A DNA stretch of 64,000 nt from Luteibaculum sp964627445 (GCA_964627445.1 CAZVJF010000007.1:1-64000), one strand, 5' to 3'; shown: positions 33,236 through 42,137, numbered from the stretch's first letter. Numbers and translations are program-made. The notes: generated by a model from the sequence alone, not told the origin.

Positions 33236-34497
33236 GCTTTCGTTCCCTCGAGTTCTATATAGGTAATTTCGGGGGGCATGCCTACACGCCCCGGAAAACC
33301 GATGTAACCAAAGCCTCGGTTTACGTACAGTTGTGTTTTCTTATCGGGGTACAATCCAGCCCACTTTTTGTAACGGTACTGCACAGGACTCCACTTGAAA
33401 CTACCTAAAATAAGCCCAAACTGCATGCCGTGCGTGTGGCCCGATAGCGTTAACTCGGGTTGGCTGGGATGGTTTTTAACCACCTCATCGTAGTGGGTAG
33501 GGTCGTGTGATAGCAATATGCTGTAATGCTGGGTATCCAAGTCTTGCGCAGCTTGGTCTAGGTCGCCAAATTGTGGAAAAGGAGGGAGCCCCCAGTTTTC
33601 CACTCCCAAGACGTTTACTTTGGCCCCGGCAATTTCTAGCGTTCTATTTTCGTTAGACAGCAGCTCAAACCCCATGTCCTTGTGGATTTGGCGTAAGCGT
33701 TTCAAGTTATCCTCTTTTGCTTCTTTGGAAGGCCATTTTACATAATCACCATAATCGTGGTTGCCTAGTACAGAGAACTTGCCGTACTTGGCTTTTAGGG
33801 CTTTAAAATGCGGAATCCAAAACTCGGCCTCTTCGGCACGATCGTTTACCAAATCCCCTGTAAATAAAAGAAGATCGGGTTCCAGGGCATTAATTTTTTC
33901 AAATGCTTTTTTGATGGGGGATGGATCGTCTAAGAAAGAGCCCAGGTGCGCATCTGAAATCTGAATCAACTTTAAGGGATGGCTCAGTCCGTTGAGCTTG
34001 GGATGCGAGAAACGCTTTTGCTCTACCTTGTAATTGAACCTTCCAAACACAATACCTTGTAGAACCGACACAAATGGAATCACGGCAACCAGAGAACCTA
34101 CAATGCGTAAAAAATCGCCTCGGGTTATGGCCAAACCATCGGCTTTTACCGAGTTGCTGTTGTGTAAGATTTTGGCAATGGCCCATGCTGTGGCATTCCA
34201 TACATCACTCACTACGTTAAACAGTACCAATACCAGCTTGGGCACGTAAAAAAGAATAAACAAACCGCTAAAAACCAGTACCCAAAATGTACTGGGTCTG
34301 CCACCCTCAGGAAGCAAAAGAAATTTTATGGTTATTCCTGTTAATACTGCGGGAACCAACCAGTAAAAAATGGCCGCCACGTATTTTAATATGGGTTTTT
34401 CTACCAAGGGGTAACTAATGCGCAAACCGCGATATACATACCAATCTACCGCCAGGAACACCAGCGCAAAAACAATAAATATCATAGATCTAGACAC
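33232..34497 (-). CDS. Membrane-bound metallophosphoesterase
   Basis: The 421-residue protein has about four N-terminal membrane helices to about residue 165, then a calcineurin-like phosphoesterase domain. Metal-site motifs are QISDAHLGS, FTGDLVNDRAEE, VLGNHDYGDY, LLSHDPTHYDE and LSGHTHGMQFG. Homologues include YkuE-type and UDP-diacylglucosamine-like hydrolases; the substrate cannot be read from sequence. The enzyme domain probably faces the cytosol or lies on the membrane surface. Confidence 0.9.
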   Translation of the reverse strand: MSRSMIFIVFALVFLAVDWYVYRGLRISYPLVEKPILKYVAAIFYWLVPAVLTGITIKFLLLPEGGRPSTFWVLVFSGLFILFYVPKLVLVLFNVVSDVWNATAWAIAKILHNSNSVKADGLAITRGDFLRIVGSLVAVIPFVSVLQGIVFGRFNYKVEQKRFSHPKLNGLSHPLKLIQISDAHLGSFLDDPSPIKKAFEKINALEPDLLLFTGDLVNDRAEEAEFWIPHFKALKAKYGKFSVLGNHDYGDYVKWPSKEAKEDNLKRLRQIHKDMGFELLSNENRTLEIAGAKVNVLGVENWGLPPFPQFGDLDQAAQDLDTQHYSILLSHDPTHYDEVVKNHPSQPELTLSGHTHGMQFGLILGSFKWSPVQYRYKKWAGLYPDKKTQLYVNRGFGYIGFPGRVGMPPEITYIELEGTKA

Positions 34498-34580
34498 AAT
34501 GCAAATTTAGGGGGCTTTAGGAAATCGGCATGTTAAATAATGTACTTGGCGTAAAAGAACCCTTTATTGCTGCGCTTGTT

Positions 34581-34588
34581 TACTTTTG
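34581..34588 (+). promoter_or_regulatory. -7 box with the start codon four bases downstream
   Basis: TACTTTTG matches the consensus. The ATG of the DUF493 gene begins at 34593, so the transcript would start at or next to the AUG. No TTG at ideal spacing was seen. Confidence 0.6.
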
Positions 34589-34592
34589 CAGT

Positions 34593-34865
34593 ATGACACA
34601 GGAGCAGGAAGCAAAGCTGCGTGAGCAGCTCGATGGATTACACCAATTTCCAGACGTTTACCTTTTTAAATTTATTGTTCCTAATGAGGAGCAGAAGAAG
34701 CAGGATGTGCTCAAGCACTTCTCCGAAAAAGCCATTACAACGCTTAAAGAATCTAAGAAAGGGAACTACGTAAGTATCTCTATCAAAGAGGTAATGATGT
34801 CTATAGACGCGGTGGTAGATCGCTACAAGGAATTGCAAAATATCGAAGGATTAATATCCCTTTAG
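34593..34865 (+). CDS. DUF493 family protein
   Basis: The 90-residue protein matches the DUF493/YbeD family: FPDVYLFKFIVPN near the start, then a ferredoxin-like fold with KGNYVSISIKEVMMSIDAVVDRYKELQNIEGLISL. YbeD-type proteins are small, cytosolic and allosteric-looking, with uncertain function. The ATG at 34593 is chosen because it fits the family N-terminus; a longer frame would run through the promoter box. Confidence 0.87.
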   Translation: MTQEQEAKLREQLDGLHQFPDVYLFKFIVPNEEQKKQDVLKHFSEKAITTLKESKKGNYVSISIKEVMMSIDAVVDRYKELQNIEGLISL

Positions 34866-34869
34866 AAGT

Positions 34870-35235
34870 ATGCGTGGAATTTTAGAAGTGTTTGGAATCT
34901 CGGCTCTGGTATTGTTGCTGGTGGCCATTGCACGGTTTTTATGGAAGCGGTACATCGCAAAACGCGAGGTAAACCGTCATGCCTTGTTAGAGCCTTTTGC
35001 CGCAGAAGCCAACGGTAGCCAGTGGGCTTTTGCCATCACCTACCGCTTGCCCGTGCAAGGAAGGGTAGAAGTAACCATTAAAATTGATGGAGTGCCTGGG
35101 CCAACCTTGTTAAACAAGCATCATAGCCCTGGATATTACACCTTTAACTGCGTACTGGAAAACCCTGGTAAGCGAAACCAGTTGTGCTTTAAAGCACCTG
35201 GAACTTACATTGAAAAAAACATTGTACTAGCTTAA
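34870..35235 (+). CDS. Membrane-anchored protein with beta domain
   Basis: The 121-residue protein has one N-terminal membrane helix (about 5-24) with a positively charged stop (RFLWKRYIAKREVNRH). The remainder looks like a small beta sandwich with GRVEVTIKIDGVPGP and SPGYYTFNCVLENPG. No family was recognised. It follows the DUF493 gene by 4 bp, so the two are cotranscribed. Confidence 0.72.
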   Translation: MRGILEVFGISALVLLLVAIARFLWKRYIAKREVNRHALLEPFAAEANGSQWAFAITYRLPVQGRVEVTIKIDGVPGPTLLNKHHSPGYYTFNCVLENPGKRNQLCFKAPGTYIEKNIVLA

Positions 35236-35426
35236 GCTGTTCGTTTTCCCGGTTTCATAAACGTACTGCCGAGCGGTCCTTGTGCGTTCAAGCACAAGGG
35301 AAGTGGATAGTCCTGAAGCTAATTGGAGTTAAGAGTGAATTGCGGTCATGTTCCAGTAGATTCTGTACATTTGCCGCCCGGAGGAAATCTGACCTCCTTT
35401 TTTTGTTGTTTAAAAGTTAAAAGCCT
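35236..35426 (+). promoter_or_regulatory. Structured intergenic region before the sterol-desaturase gene
   Basis: A perfect hairpin, CCTTGTGC and GCACAAGG around GTTCAA, spans 35278-35299. A -7 box TACATTTG lies at 35366-35373. Immediately after the expected start site is a terminator-like hairpin at 35380-35404. The region could hold a terminator for the upstream pair plus an attenuated promoter, or a short RNA. No known RNA family was recognised. Confidence 0.5.
35380..35404 (+). terminator. Terminator-like hairpin just after a promoter
   Basis: GGAGG pairs with CCTCC around an 8-nt loop, followed by seven T. It lies about 7 bp after the TACATTTG box, 23 bp before the GTG start of the sterol-desaturase gene. 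Confidence 0.65.
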
Positions 35427-36347
35427 GTGCGCGAAGACAAATTAACCCTAGAAGAACTTCTCAATTTAGATTTTAACGCTGTAATATGGGTTGCAGCACC
35501 GATCATGTTCACCTTAGTAGCACTAGAGTGGTTTCTAACTTGGCGTAAGAACATGAAAAACGCCTACAACACCAAAGATTTCTTAGCGTCTGCCAGTATC
35601 GGTTTTGGAAACCTTTTTGTGAATGGATTGACTAAAATCGCTATGTTTTCGGTGGTAGTTTTCTTTTACAACCTCGTGCCGTGGAGCATACCCGCAACCT
35701 GGTGGTCTTACATCGTTTGCTTAGTTACCTTAGACTTCTTTAGATACTGGGCGCACCGTATAGCACACGAGCAGCGCTTTTGGTGGTCTACCCACGTGGT
35801 TCACCACTCCTCGGAGCACTACAATTTCTCTACTTCTTTTCGCCTCAGCTGGACCCAGAATATCAAGCTGGTATTTTTTCTACCTGTAGTTTTAATGGGC
35901 TTTGATCCCTTTGTATTTTTTATTGTACACCAAATCGAGGTGTTGTACCAATTTTGGATCCATACCGAGCTTATTCGCAAGCTGCCCAAGCCCATTGAGT
36001 ACATTTTTACCACGCCATCGCACCACCGTGTACACCACGCGGTAAACGATAAGTACATCGACAAAAATTACGGTTCTACTTTTATTATTTGGGATCGCAT
36101 TTTTGGAACTTTCCAGCCCGAGGAAGAGCAAGCCGTATACGGTATCACCAAGCCAGTAAACACCTACAATCCGTTTGTGTTGGTATTTCATGCTTGGGGC
36201 GATTTGATCAAAGACATTGCGAAGCGCCCTGGTAAGGCATTCCAGATTTTGTTTGGAAGTCCAACAGACTGGGAACGCGAAGAAATGAAAAAGCGTCAGC
36301 GTCAACGTAAACGCTCAGGCGGCAAAGTCTTTAGCAAGGCCGCTTAA
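35427..36347 (+). CDS. Sterol desaturase / fatty acid hydroxylase family protein 1
   Basis: The 306-residue membrane protein carries the di-iron His clusters of the family: DFFRYWAHRIAHE, WWSTHVVHHSSEHYN and TPSHHRVHHAVND. About four membrane helices carry them. Such enzymes hydroxylate or desaturate lipids using O2. The start is a GTG at 35427. The C-terminus is very basic (KKRQRQRKRSGGK). Its end overlaps the convergent methyltransferase gene by 4 bp. A second family member lies at 43193. Confidence 0.9.
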   Translation: MREDKLTLEELLNLDFNAVIWVAAPIMFTLVALEWFLTWRKNMKNAYNTKDFLASASIGFGNLFVNGLTKIAMFSVVVFFYNLVPWSIPATWWSYIVCLVTLDFFRYWAHRIAHEQRFWWSTHVVHHSSEHYNFSTSFRLSWTQNIKLVFFLPVVLMGFDPFVFFIVHQIEVLYQFWIHTELIRKLPKPIEYIFTTPSHHRVHHAVNDKYIDKNYGSTFIIWDRIFGTFQPEEEQAVYGITKPVNTYNPFVLVFHAWGDLIKDIAKRPGKAFQILFGSPTDWEREEMKKRQRQRKRSGGKVFSKAA

Positions 36348-37048
36348 GTTCGCTGTATACGAGCCACATAATTGTGGTCTTCGCCCCGATATAAATACTG
36401 CAACTTTAGGTTTAGCGCCTGGCAAATGTCGGCTAACTGAGCAGGAGCCAGGTATAGCCACGGGAAGCTATCACTCATGTGGGTGTCAAAAGATACTCGG
36501 TATTCCATTTCCCCATAATACGGCGTGGCATTGGGGTCTATATCATCAAACAGGTAGCTAAGGTCACTCGACTCTACGATGACTGAGCCATTGGGTTTTA
36601 CCATGGAAACAGCATGCTGTAAAAAATCGCCTACACGGTGAAGCTTGCCGGCCAATCCCATACCATTCATCAGTAGCAATACCGTATCGTATTTTTCTGT
36701 GGGTTGGAAATCCCAAAAATCGGCATGTTCCACCTGGGGTAAATGCTGCACCTCGCGCATGAATCGGCAGGCTTCAGGATCGAAGTCTAAGGCCGTAACC
36801 TCATGTCCTCTTTTGAGCAACATCTTGCTGTGAGCACCGCTACAGGCACCTACATCGAGTACTTTGCTGCCGCACGCATCCAAGGCTTTGTTCTCCCATT
36901 CGGGCAGTTGATTGCGCATTAGATACGCTGCTGGAATTTCATCGTCTTCAAATTCGGGTGCGTGCACGGTAACCACCGCTTCGCGGTTGCCCTGGTGGTA
37001 TGCGTATAAGCAATGTCCAAATACATCGTTAGCAAATGCTAATGCCAT
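36344..37048 (-). CDS. SAM-dependent methyltransferase (class I)
   Basis: The 234-residue cytosolic protein has SAM-binding motif I at KVLDVGACSGAHSKMLLKRG and the acidic motif II VTALDFDPEA. The segment NGMGLAGKLHRVGDFLQHAV and the following EEP-like strand fit small-molecule methyltransferases. The substrate is unknown. It is divergent from the FKBP gene, with the promoter of that gene only 23 bp from its start. Confidence 0.88.
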   Translation of the reverse strand: MALAFANDVFGHCLYAYHQGNREAVVTVHAPEFEDDEIPAAYLMRNQLPEWENKALDACGSKVLDVGACSGAHSKMLLKRGHEVTALDFDPEACRFMREVQHLPQVEHADFWDFQPTEKYDTVLLLMNGMGLAGKLHRVGDFLQHAVSMVKPNGSVIVESSDLSYLFDDIDPNATPYYGEMEYRVSFDTHMSDSFPWLYLAPAQLADICQALNLKLQYLYRGEDHNYVARIQRT

Positions 37049-37070
37049 TTTTAAGCCTCTCGTTAAATAC

Positions 37071-37078
37071 TATATTTG
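37071..37078 (+). promoter_or_regulatory. -7 box of the FKBP gene
   Basis: TATATTTG matches the consensus exactly and lies 23 bp before the ATG at 37102. Confidence 0.6.
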
Positions 37079-37101
37079 CCGCCAAATCGGCTAACAAACG
37101 T

Positions 37102-37800
37102 ATGAACAAATTAGGAAAAGGAGTATTGATGGGTGCCGTGGTAGCTTTTGCTGCATGTACCCCTCAAGGAAAAGACAACGCAAAGAATTTAGAGATTACC
37201 AGCGATGCGGACAAGTTTAGCTACAGCCTAGGCATGGATATCGGTAAGAATGTGAAAGATTCTGATTTTGATAGCCTAGAGGTGGAGCTTATGGTACAAG
37301 GCTTGCGCGATGTAATTAATGAAGGTGAAACACAATTCACCGTAGAAGAGTCGCGTCAGTTTGTTAGAGAATACCTTACCAAAGCACAGCAGCGTGCCGC
37401 GGAGGCTAACGTAGAAGCTGGAAAAGAATTTTTGGCAGAAAACGCAAAACGCGAAGAAGTGACCGTACTAGAAAGCGGCTTGCAGTACGAGGTAATGAAA
37501 CAAGGTAACGGGCCTAAGCCTAAAGCTACCGATAAAGTAAAAACCCACTACCACGGAACTTTGATAGACGGTACCGTATTCGACTCTTCTGTAGAGCGCG
37601 GTCAACCAGCAACCTTCCCAGTAAACGGTGTTATTAGAGGTTGGGTAGAGGCCCTACAGCTTATGCCTGTAGGTTCTAAGTGGAAGCTTTATGTACCTTC
37701 TGACCTTGCATACGGTCAAAGAGGTTCGGGTGGAGCAATTGGTCCTAACGAAACCTTAATTTTTGAGGTAGAACTATTAGAAATTATAGAGAAAGGGTAA
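37102..37800 (+). CDS. FKBP-type peptidyl-prolyl isomerase, lipoprotein
   Basis: The 232-residue protein has a lipobox ending at C19 (AFAAC). An N-terminal FKBP_N dimerisation region (SYSLGMDIGKNVKD, about 40-125) precedes the FKBP domain (about 140-232) with VKTHYHGTLIDGTVFDSS, FPVNGVIRGWVEALQLMPVGSKWKLYVPSDLAYG and GPNETLIFEVELLEI. It is like the Mip/FkpA isomerases that assist folding in the periplasm. The upstream Met codons in frame lie inside the promoter and are not used. A terminator follows. Confidence 0.94.
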   Translation: MNKLGKGVLMGAVVAFAACTPQGKDNAKNLEITSDADKFSYSLGMDIGKNVKDSDFDSLEVELMVQGLRDVINEGETQFTVEESRQFVREYLTKAQQRAAEANVEAGKEFLAENAKREEVTVLESGLQYEVMKQGNGPKPKATDKVKTHYHGTLIDGTVFDSSVERGQPATFPVNGVIRGWVEALQLMPVGSKWKLYVPSDLAYGQRGSGGAIGPNETLIFEVELLEIIEKG

Positions 37801-37823
37801 TCCTTATTTCTGCAAGAAAATGC

Positions 37824-37855
37824 AAAGCCCCGTTCCTCGAGAGCGGGGCTTTTTT
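37824..37855 (+). terminator. Terminator of the FKBP gene
   Basis: AAAGCCCCG pairs with CGGGGCTTT around an 11-nt loop and ends in six T. Confidence 0.88.
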
Positions 37856-37884
37856 ATTGCAATATCCTTGCCTGTTTCCTAGCA

Positions 37885-37920
37885 CAAAAAAAATCCCCGC
37901 AGTGCTTTGCGAGGATTTTT
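37885..37920 (-). terminator. Terminator of the KamA-type gene
   Basis: AATCC-C-CGCA pairs with TGCG-A-GGATT with one mismatch, flanked by A and T runs. It lies about 37 bp after the minus-strand stop codon. Confidence 0.7.
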
Positions 37921-37956
37921 TATCGTATTGCTCTATTCTAGAGAGCGAGCTTAAGC

Positions 37957-39270
37957 TTACTCTACTATTAGTTCCGCAGGTTCTGATTCAAAGAAGAAAC
38001 GATCTTCACCAAAAGCCGGCTCTAGATCATCCAACCAAACTGCATTGGGGTTGTATTTAGCAAAGAAGGGTTTGCATACCCAGTCGGGGTTGCGGCCTTG
38101 CAAGAAGCGCAGCGCAAATACTTTTTCGCCAGCTACTTCGGTAATTCCAGTAATCTCTACTTTACCGGGGTTGGCAGACATGCTAGGCCCTCTTACTGTA
38201 CGCGCTACACCACTTACCTTTTGGTAGGCTTTGCGGTAAATATTCCATGCCTCTTCCAAGCCAACGGCAAAGTAATCCTGCGCTCCCGTATCGCGCGCTA
38301 CAAACATGTAGTAGGGGATACAGCCTAGTTTCACTTGCTCTTTCCACATGAGCTCCCACACAGCAGGGTGGTCGCTGATGTGTTTCATTACAGGCGATTG
38401 GGTACGGATCTGTGCTCCCGTATCCAAAATTCTGCGAATGGCCTCGCGTACGGCAGGCGTTTGCATTTCTTGCGGGTGGTTAAAGTGCCCCATAAAAGCC
38501 AGGTGCTTGCCGCTTTTTACAATTTTCTCAAACAAGCGCAGCATATCGTCTGCATCTTTGTCGGTGGTAAAGCGGTAGGGCCAGTATCCTAAAGACTTGG
38601 TGCCAATGCGTATGGTTTTTAGGTGGTCTATGTTGGCATCTAAAAGAGGGTTGATGTAGCCCTCAAACTTTTTGGCACTCATTACCATGGGGTCTCCACC
38701 GGTAAAGAGAATGTCGGTAAGGTTTTCCTGCTCTTTGGCGTATCCAACCAACAGTTCGCTCTCTTTCATGGCAAACTTGAGCTCATCGATACCTACAAAC
38801 TGGGGCCAGCGAAAGCAAAAAGTGCAATAGGCGTGGCAGGTTTGGCTGTTGCTGGGAAAGAATAGCGCAGTTTCGCGGTATTTGTGTTGCACTCCGGTAA
38901 GCTTTTGGCCATTGTATTCGGGCACGTTGTCTTGTTGTCCGGCTGGATGTGGGTTCAGCTGCAAACGAATTTTGTCGGCCGCCTCCTTCAGTGTTTTGCG
39001 ATCGGGATCTTTGGCTAAAACCGCTTCCATTTCTTCGTAGTGTGCATCGGATAGCATGCCGCGCTGTGGGAAAGTAAGCTGAAATATAGGGTCTTCCGGG
39101 GCACGGCTCCAGTCGATTAACTGGTCCACTACGTAGTTATTCACCTTAAATGGAAGTACATTTCCAACAACCTCAATGTGCTTCTGCTGCTCGGGTGTCA
39201 GGTTGTCTTGAATCTGCGGAATATCACGGAAATTCCGTAAAGTGTAAACTTTGTAGCGGTTTTCTGCCAT
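37957..39270 (-). CDS. KamA-family radical SAM aminomutase (lysine 2,3-aminomutase type)
   Basis: The 437-residue protein has the radical-SAM cluster motif as C-x3-C-x2-C in TCHAYCTFCFRW at about residues 138-149, preceded by the KYRETALFFPS segment and followed by FTGGDPMVMS. The PLP-binding and substrate region includes RTQSPVMKHIS and GCIPYYMFVARDTG. Lysine 2,3-aminomutase turns L-lysine into beta-lysine; glutamate 2,3-aminomutase is a close relative, so the substrate is uncertain. It stands alone, with a gene-free stretch upstream and its own terminator. Confidence 0.87.
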   Translation of the reverse strand: MAENRYKVYTLRNFRDIPQIQDNLTPEQQKHIEVVGNVLPFKVNNYVVDQLIDWSRAPEDPIFQLTFPQRGMLSDAHYEEMEAVLAKDPDRKTLKEAADKIRLQLNPHPAGQQDNVPEYNGQKLTGVQHKYRETALFFPSNSQTCHAYCTFCFRWPQFVGIDELKFAMKESELLVGYAKEQENLTDILFTGGDPMVMSAKKFEGYINPLLDANIDHLKTIRIGTKSLGYWPYRFTTDKDADDMLRLFEKIVKSGKHLAFMGHFNHPQEMQTPAVREAIRRILDTGAQIRTQSPVMKHISDHPAVWELMWKEQVKLGCIPYYMFVARDTGAQDYFAVGLEEAWNIYRKAYQKVSGVARTVRGPSMSANPGKVEITGITEVAGEKVFALRFLQGRNPDWVCKPFFAKYNPNAVWLDDLEPAFGEDRFFFESEPAELIVE

Positions 39271-39597
39271 AATAGAACGAGTTTTAGAAATTTAATGCAC
39301 CGGGTTGCCTACTCCATTTCTCAGAGCAAAAATTCTGGTATCGCATGTGTGTAGGTTGGCGCATGCTTGGTTTTTGAATCCTCCAACAGAGGTTAATTAA
39401 AAAGAGACTTTAAAAAAAGTCATTGAAACAGCCTGTGGCCTACTCCCAGAGGCTGCTGAAAAATGTGTGGCAAAACTAGGACTTTATTTAGAAACCAAGG
39501 TGCTAAGACCTCCAATCTATGTTTCCCGGATGTTAAGTTGTGCTTTTATATCTATGAACATGGAAAAAGGACAGCTGGCTCGCTGATGACCGCTTTT
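39271..39597. other. 327-bp gene-free stretch
   Basis: No open frame with recognisable features was found on either strand. It contains short hairpins: CAGCCT with AGGCTG around 39430-39456, and GACTTT with AAAGTC near 39402-39420. The latter part may hold the 3' untranslated end and terminator of the BCCT gene, which reads toward lower coordinates from 41079. Confidence 0.5.
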
Positions 39598-41079
39598 CTA
39601 TTTCCATGTCCGTAAGGTGAGTATCACTAAACCCGCCCCAACCAAGATGATGATAAACAGGGCAGGGAAGCCTCCGAGATTGGAAGTCATTTTTATGCCG
39701 TCAATGCCAGCAAACGAAATCATAACCCAGGCAATAAGCCCCACCAATAGGCCCCAAAGGATTTTCATGAAAACGGGGGCTTCTGGTGTTTCTGGAGTGA
39801 TGCCTTTTACGCTTAAACCCGTCATGGCAGAGGTGTTGCTGTCTGCCGCGGTGACGTATGATACAAAGACAATAACCAAAAAGGCGATACTGGAAATTTT
39901 GGCCCAGGGAAGTTCTTTTAAAATGGCGTAAACCACAGACTGAGGCCCGGTTTCCGCAAGGACCTGTTGCAAGGGTAGGAGTTGTTGCGTTTGAAAATCA
40001 ATGGTCGTTCCGCTAAAAATGGTCATCCAAACACAGCTAAACAGCGCAGGAAATATCAGGTTAAACAAAATAAACTGGCGCACGGTGTACCCTCTTGATA
40101 AGCGGCCCAGGAACAATGCGGTAACAGGAGTCCATGCCAGCCAGTTGGCCCAATAAAACACGGTCCAGTCTTGTTGCCAACTTGCAGGGATGGCCGCATC
40201 GAGTCCTAAGGATCGCGGAACAAAATTTTGAAGAAAATCCAAAAAACCCACTCCTGCTAGTTGTACCAGATGTGTAGTGGGACCCGCAAAGCATACAAAA
40301 AGGGCAAAAAGAATAAAAAGGGCAATGTTCCAGGAGGATAATATGCGAATGCCTTTCTGCAAACCACTAACGGCCGAGAGGATAAATACCGAAACGATTC
40401 CTAGGCCGATAAGACCAAACAGCAGTGCATCTTGTGTCCAGCCTAAAAAGCGGTTTAATCCGCCCGAAATAGAAAGAATACCTGCACCCAGTGAAGCGGC
40501 CATTCCGGCCACCAAAGCAAACAAGCACAGGGCGTCTACCACCTGGCCACCAGCCCCATAGATGCGATTACCAAAAATGGGGTACAACAAGGTAGCCACC
40601 CGAAAGGGTTGGTTTAGATTGTAAAAGCAAATGGCAAAAACCAGTCCTGCCAAAGTATATATGCCATAGGGTGTAAAGCTCCAATGCATGTACATGGTAC
40701 TCATGGCAAATATTTTGGGATTTTCAATACCGACAGGGGGTGTAGCCACATGAAAAACAGGCTCCGCAATGCCCCAAAATAAGATGCCCGTGGCAATGGT
40801 GGTACACAGCGTTATGGAAAACCATTGGTATTTGGGTAGCAGGGGCTGGGCTGTTTCTCCACCAATCCGCACTTGAGCCAAAGGAGAAAACCAAACCCAG
40901 AGCAACACCAGTAAAAAGGCAAAAGTGGCCCAGGAAAACAACCATCCAAACTGCACCAAGATAAATTGGTTGATACCGCTAACCGTCTCCAAAAAAGCAT
41001 CGGGGTATAAAAAGCTGAGCACCGCACTGACCAGTAAGAGTAAGAAAGGCGGAAAAAATACAGATGGGCGAAGTTGCAA
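39598..41079 (-). CDS. BCCT-family transporter
   Basis: The 493-residue protein has about 12 membrane helices and the BCCT signature region: WGIAEPVFHVATPP, MHWSFTPYGIYTLAGL and DWTVFYWANWLAWTPVTALFLGRLSRG, where the aromatic box binds quaternary amines. Transporters of this family take up choline, glycine betaine or carnitine, as osmoprotectants or nutrients, usually coupled to sodium or protons. It is codirectional with oxyR upstream, 12 bp away, which could place it on the same transcript. No betaine-metabolism genes are present. Confidence 0.9.
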   Translation of the reverse strand: MQLRPSVFFPPFLLLLVSAVLSFLYPDAFLETVSGINQFILVQFGWLFSWATFAFLLVLLWVWFSPLAQVRIGGETAQPLLPKYQWFSITLCTTIATGILFWGIAEPVFHVATPPVGIENPKIFAMSTMYMHWSFTPYGIYTLAGLVFAICFYNLNQPFRVATLLYPIFGNRIYGAGGQVVDALCLFALVAGMAASLGAGILSISGGLNRFLGWTQDALLFGLIGLGIVSVFILSAVSGLQKGIRILSSWNIALFILFALFVCFAGPTTHLVQLAGVGFLDFLQNFVPRSLGLDAAIPASWQQDWTVFYWANWLAWTPVTALFLGRLSRGYTVRQFILFNLIFPALFSCVWMTIFSGTTIDFQTQQLLPLQQVLAETGPQSVVYAILKELPWAKISSIAFLVIVFVSYVTAADSNTSAMTGLSVKGITPETPEAPVFMKILWGLLVGLIAWVMISFAGIDGIKMTSNLGGFPALFIIILVGAGLVILTLRTWK

Positions 41080-41091
41080 AAGTGCCGAGTC

Positions 41092-42039
41092 TTAGTTGGT
41101 TGGACTAATATCTAACAAATCCAGCCGGTTCTGCAACAACTCAGGGGGTACGCTTTGGGTAATGGCATCCATTAGACTGTTTATCAAACGCTGTTTTAGG
41201 TAGGTGCGGCTTACCACTATACTTATTTCGCGGCCTGGTTTACCCACGTCTTGTTTCATGGGGCGTACGTTTTTCTTTTGGTCTGCCGAGAGGGTGTAAA
41301 TGGCCGTTTCGGGTATTACGGTAATGCCGTTGTGTTGGTCTACAATCTTTATGATCGTCTCTAAGCTTCCGCTTTCAAAAGCAAAACTGTTGGCCGGCTG
41401 GCCCTGCAGATGATCGCAAAGGTTCAGCACCTGCGTGCGCAAGCAGTGCCCCTGGTTTAGCAACCACATATCAGCCGAAGTTACTTGGTGTATGGAAATC
41501 TCTTCTTCGGCATACAGCGGATGCTGAGGCGAAACGTAGAAAAACATGCCTTCCTGAAAAAGCGGATACTCGGTGATGCGTGGGGTTTTAAGCGGAGTGG
41601 CTAAAATGCCCAAATCCAAATGATCGTTTAGCAGGTCTTGGATGATGTCGTCCGTGGTTTTTTCTTCAATATGCAGTCGAAGCGTAGGGTGGTCTTTGAT
41701 GAGCTTGGGTAAAAACAGCGGCAGTAAATAGGGAGAAACCGTAGGGATGATACCCAGCTTCAATTCCCCGGAAACGCTCTTTTTGTAGTCGGCAACAATT
41801 TCTTTGATCGCCTTGCCACTTGAGATGACGTTGCGGGCCTGGTCAATTATTGCCAAGCCAATATCGGTAGTTTTTAGTGGCTTTTTCTTGCGGTCGAAAA
41901 ATATGATACCTAGCTCATCTTCAAGCTTTTGAATTTGCATACTTAAAGTGGGTTGGGTAACAAAACACGCTTCACTCGCCTTGCTAAAGCTTTTGTGGTC
42001 ATGTACGGCAATTACGTATTCTAACTGTATTAACGTCAT
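41092..42039 (-). CDS. oxyR: OxyR, LysR-type peroxide sensor
   Basis: The 315-residue regulator has an N-terminal LysR helix-turn-helix (FSKASEACFVTQPTLSMQIQKLEDELG). The redox Cys pair is GHCLRTQVLNLC, falling at C199 and C208, the same numbers as in E. coli OxyR. Peroxide oxidises the pair and the protein activates defence genes. The start MTLIQLEYVIAV is standard; 24 codons of upstream frame were dropped. The gene is divergent from dps, with a strong palindrome between them. Confidence 0.94.
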   Translation of the reverse strand: MTLIQLEYVIAVHDHKSFSKASEACFVTQPTLSMQIQKLEDELGIIFFDRKKKPLKTTDIGLAIIDQARNVISSGKAIKEIVADYKKSVSGELKLGIIPTVSPYLLPLFLPKLIKDHPTLRLHIEEKTTDDIIQDLLNDHLDLGILATPLKTPRITEYPLFQEGMFFYVSPQHPLYAEEEISIHQVTSADMWLLNQGHCLRTQVLNLCDHLQGQPANSFAFESGSLETIIKIVDQHNGITVIPETAIYTLSADQKKNVRPMKQDVGKPGREISIVVSRTYLKQRLINSLMDAITQSVPPELLQNRLDLLDISPTN

Positions 42040-42063
42040 ATAACACTTTCTTATGGAAATATA

Positions 42064-42090
42064 AGAACAATCAGTTTGACTGATGGTTCT
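42064..42090. promoter_or_regulatory. OxyR-type operator between oxyR and dps
   Basis: A 27-bp inverted repeat has 12-bp arms with one mismatch around TTG: AGAAC-n-ATCAGT and ACTGAT-n-GTTCT. The central TTG is also the -33 element of the dps promoter. The position between divergent oxyR and dps makes OxyR the likely ligand. Confidence 0.8.
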
Positions 42091-42106
42091 AATGTATGTA
42101 AGTTTG
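42076..42106 (+). promoter_or_regulatory. Promoter of dps
   Basis: TTG at 42076-42078 and TAAGTTTG at 42099-42106 are spaced by 20 bp, matching the Bacteroidota consensus. The -33 element is at the centre of the operator. Confidence 0.78.
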
Positions 42107-42137
42107 AACAAACCAAATCAAAAACCAAACAACAAAC

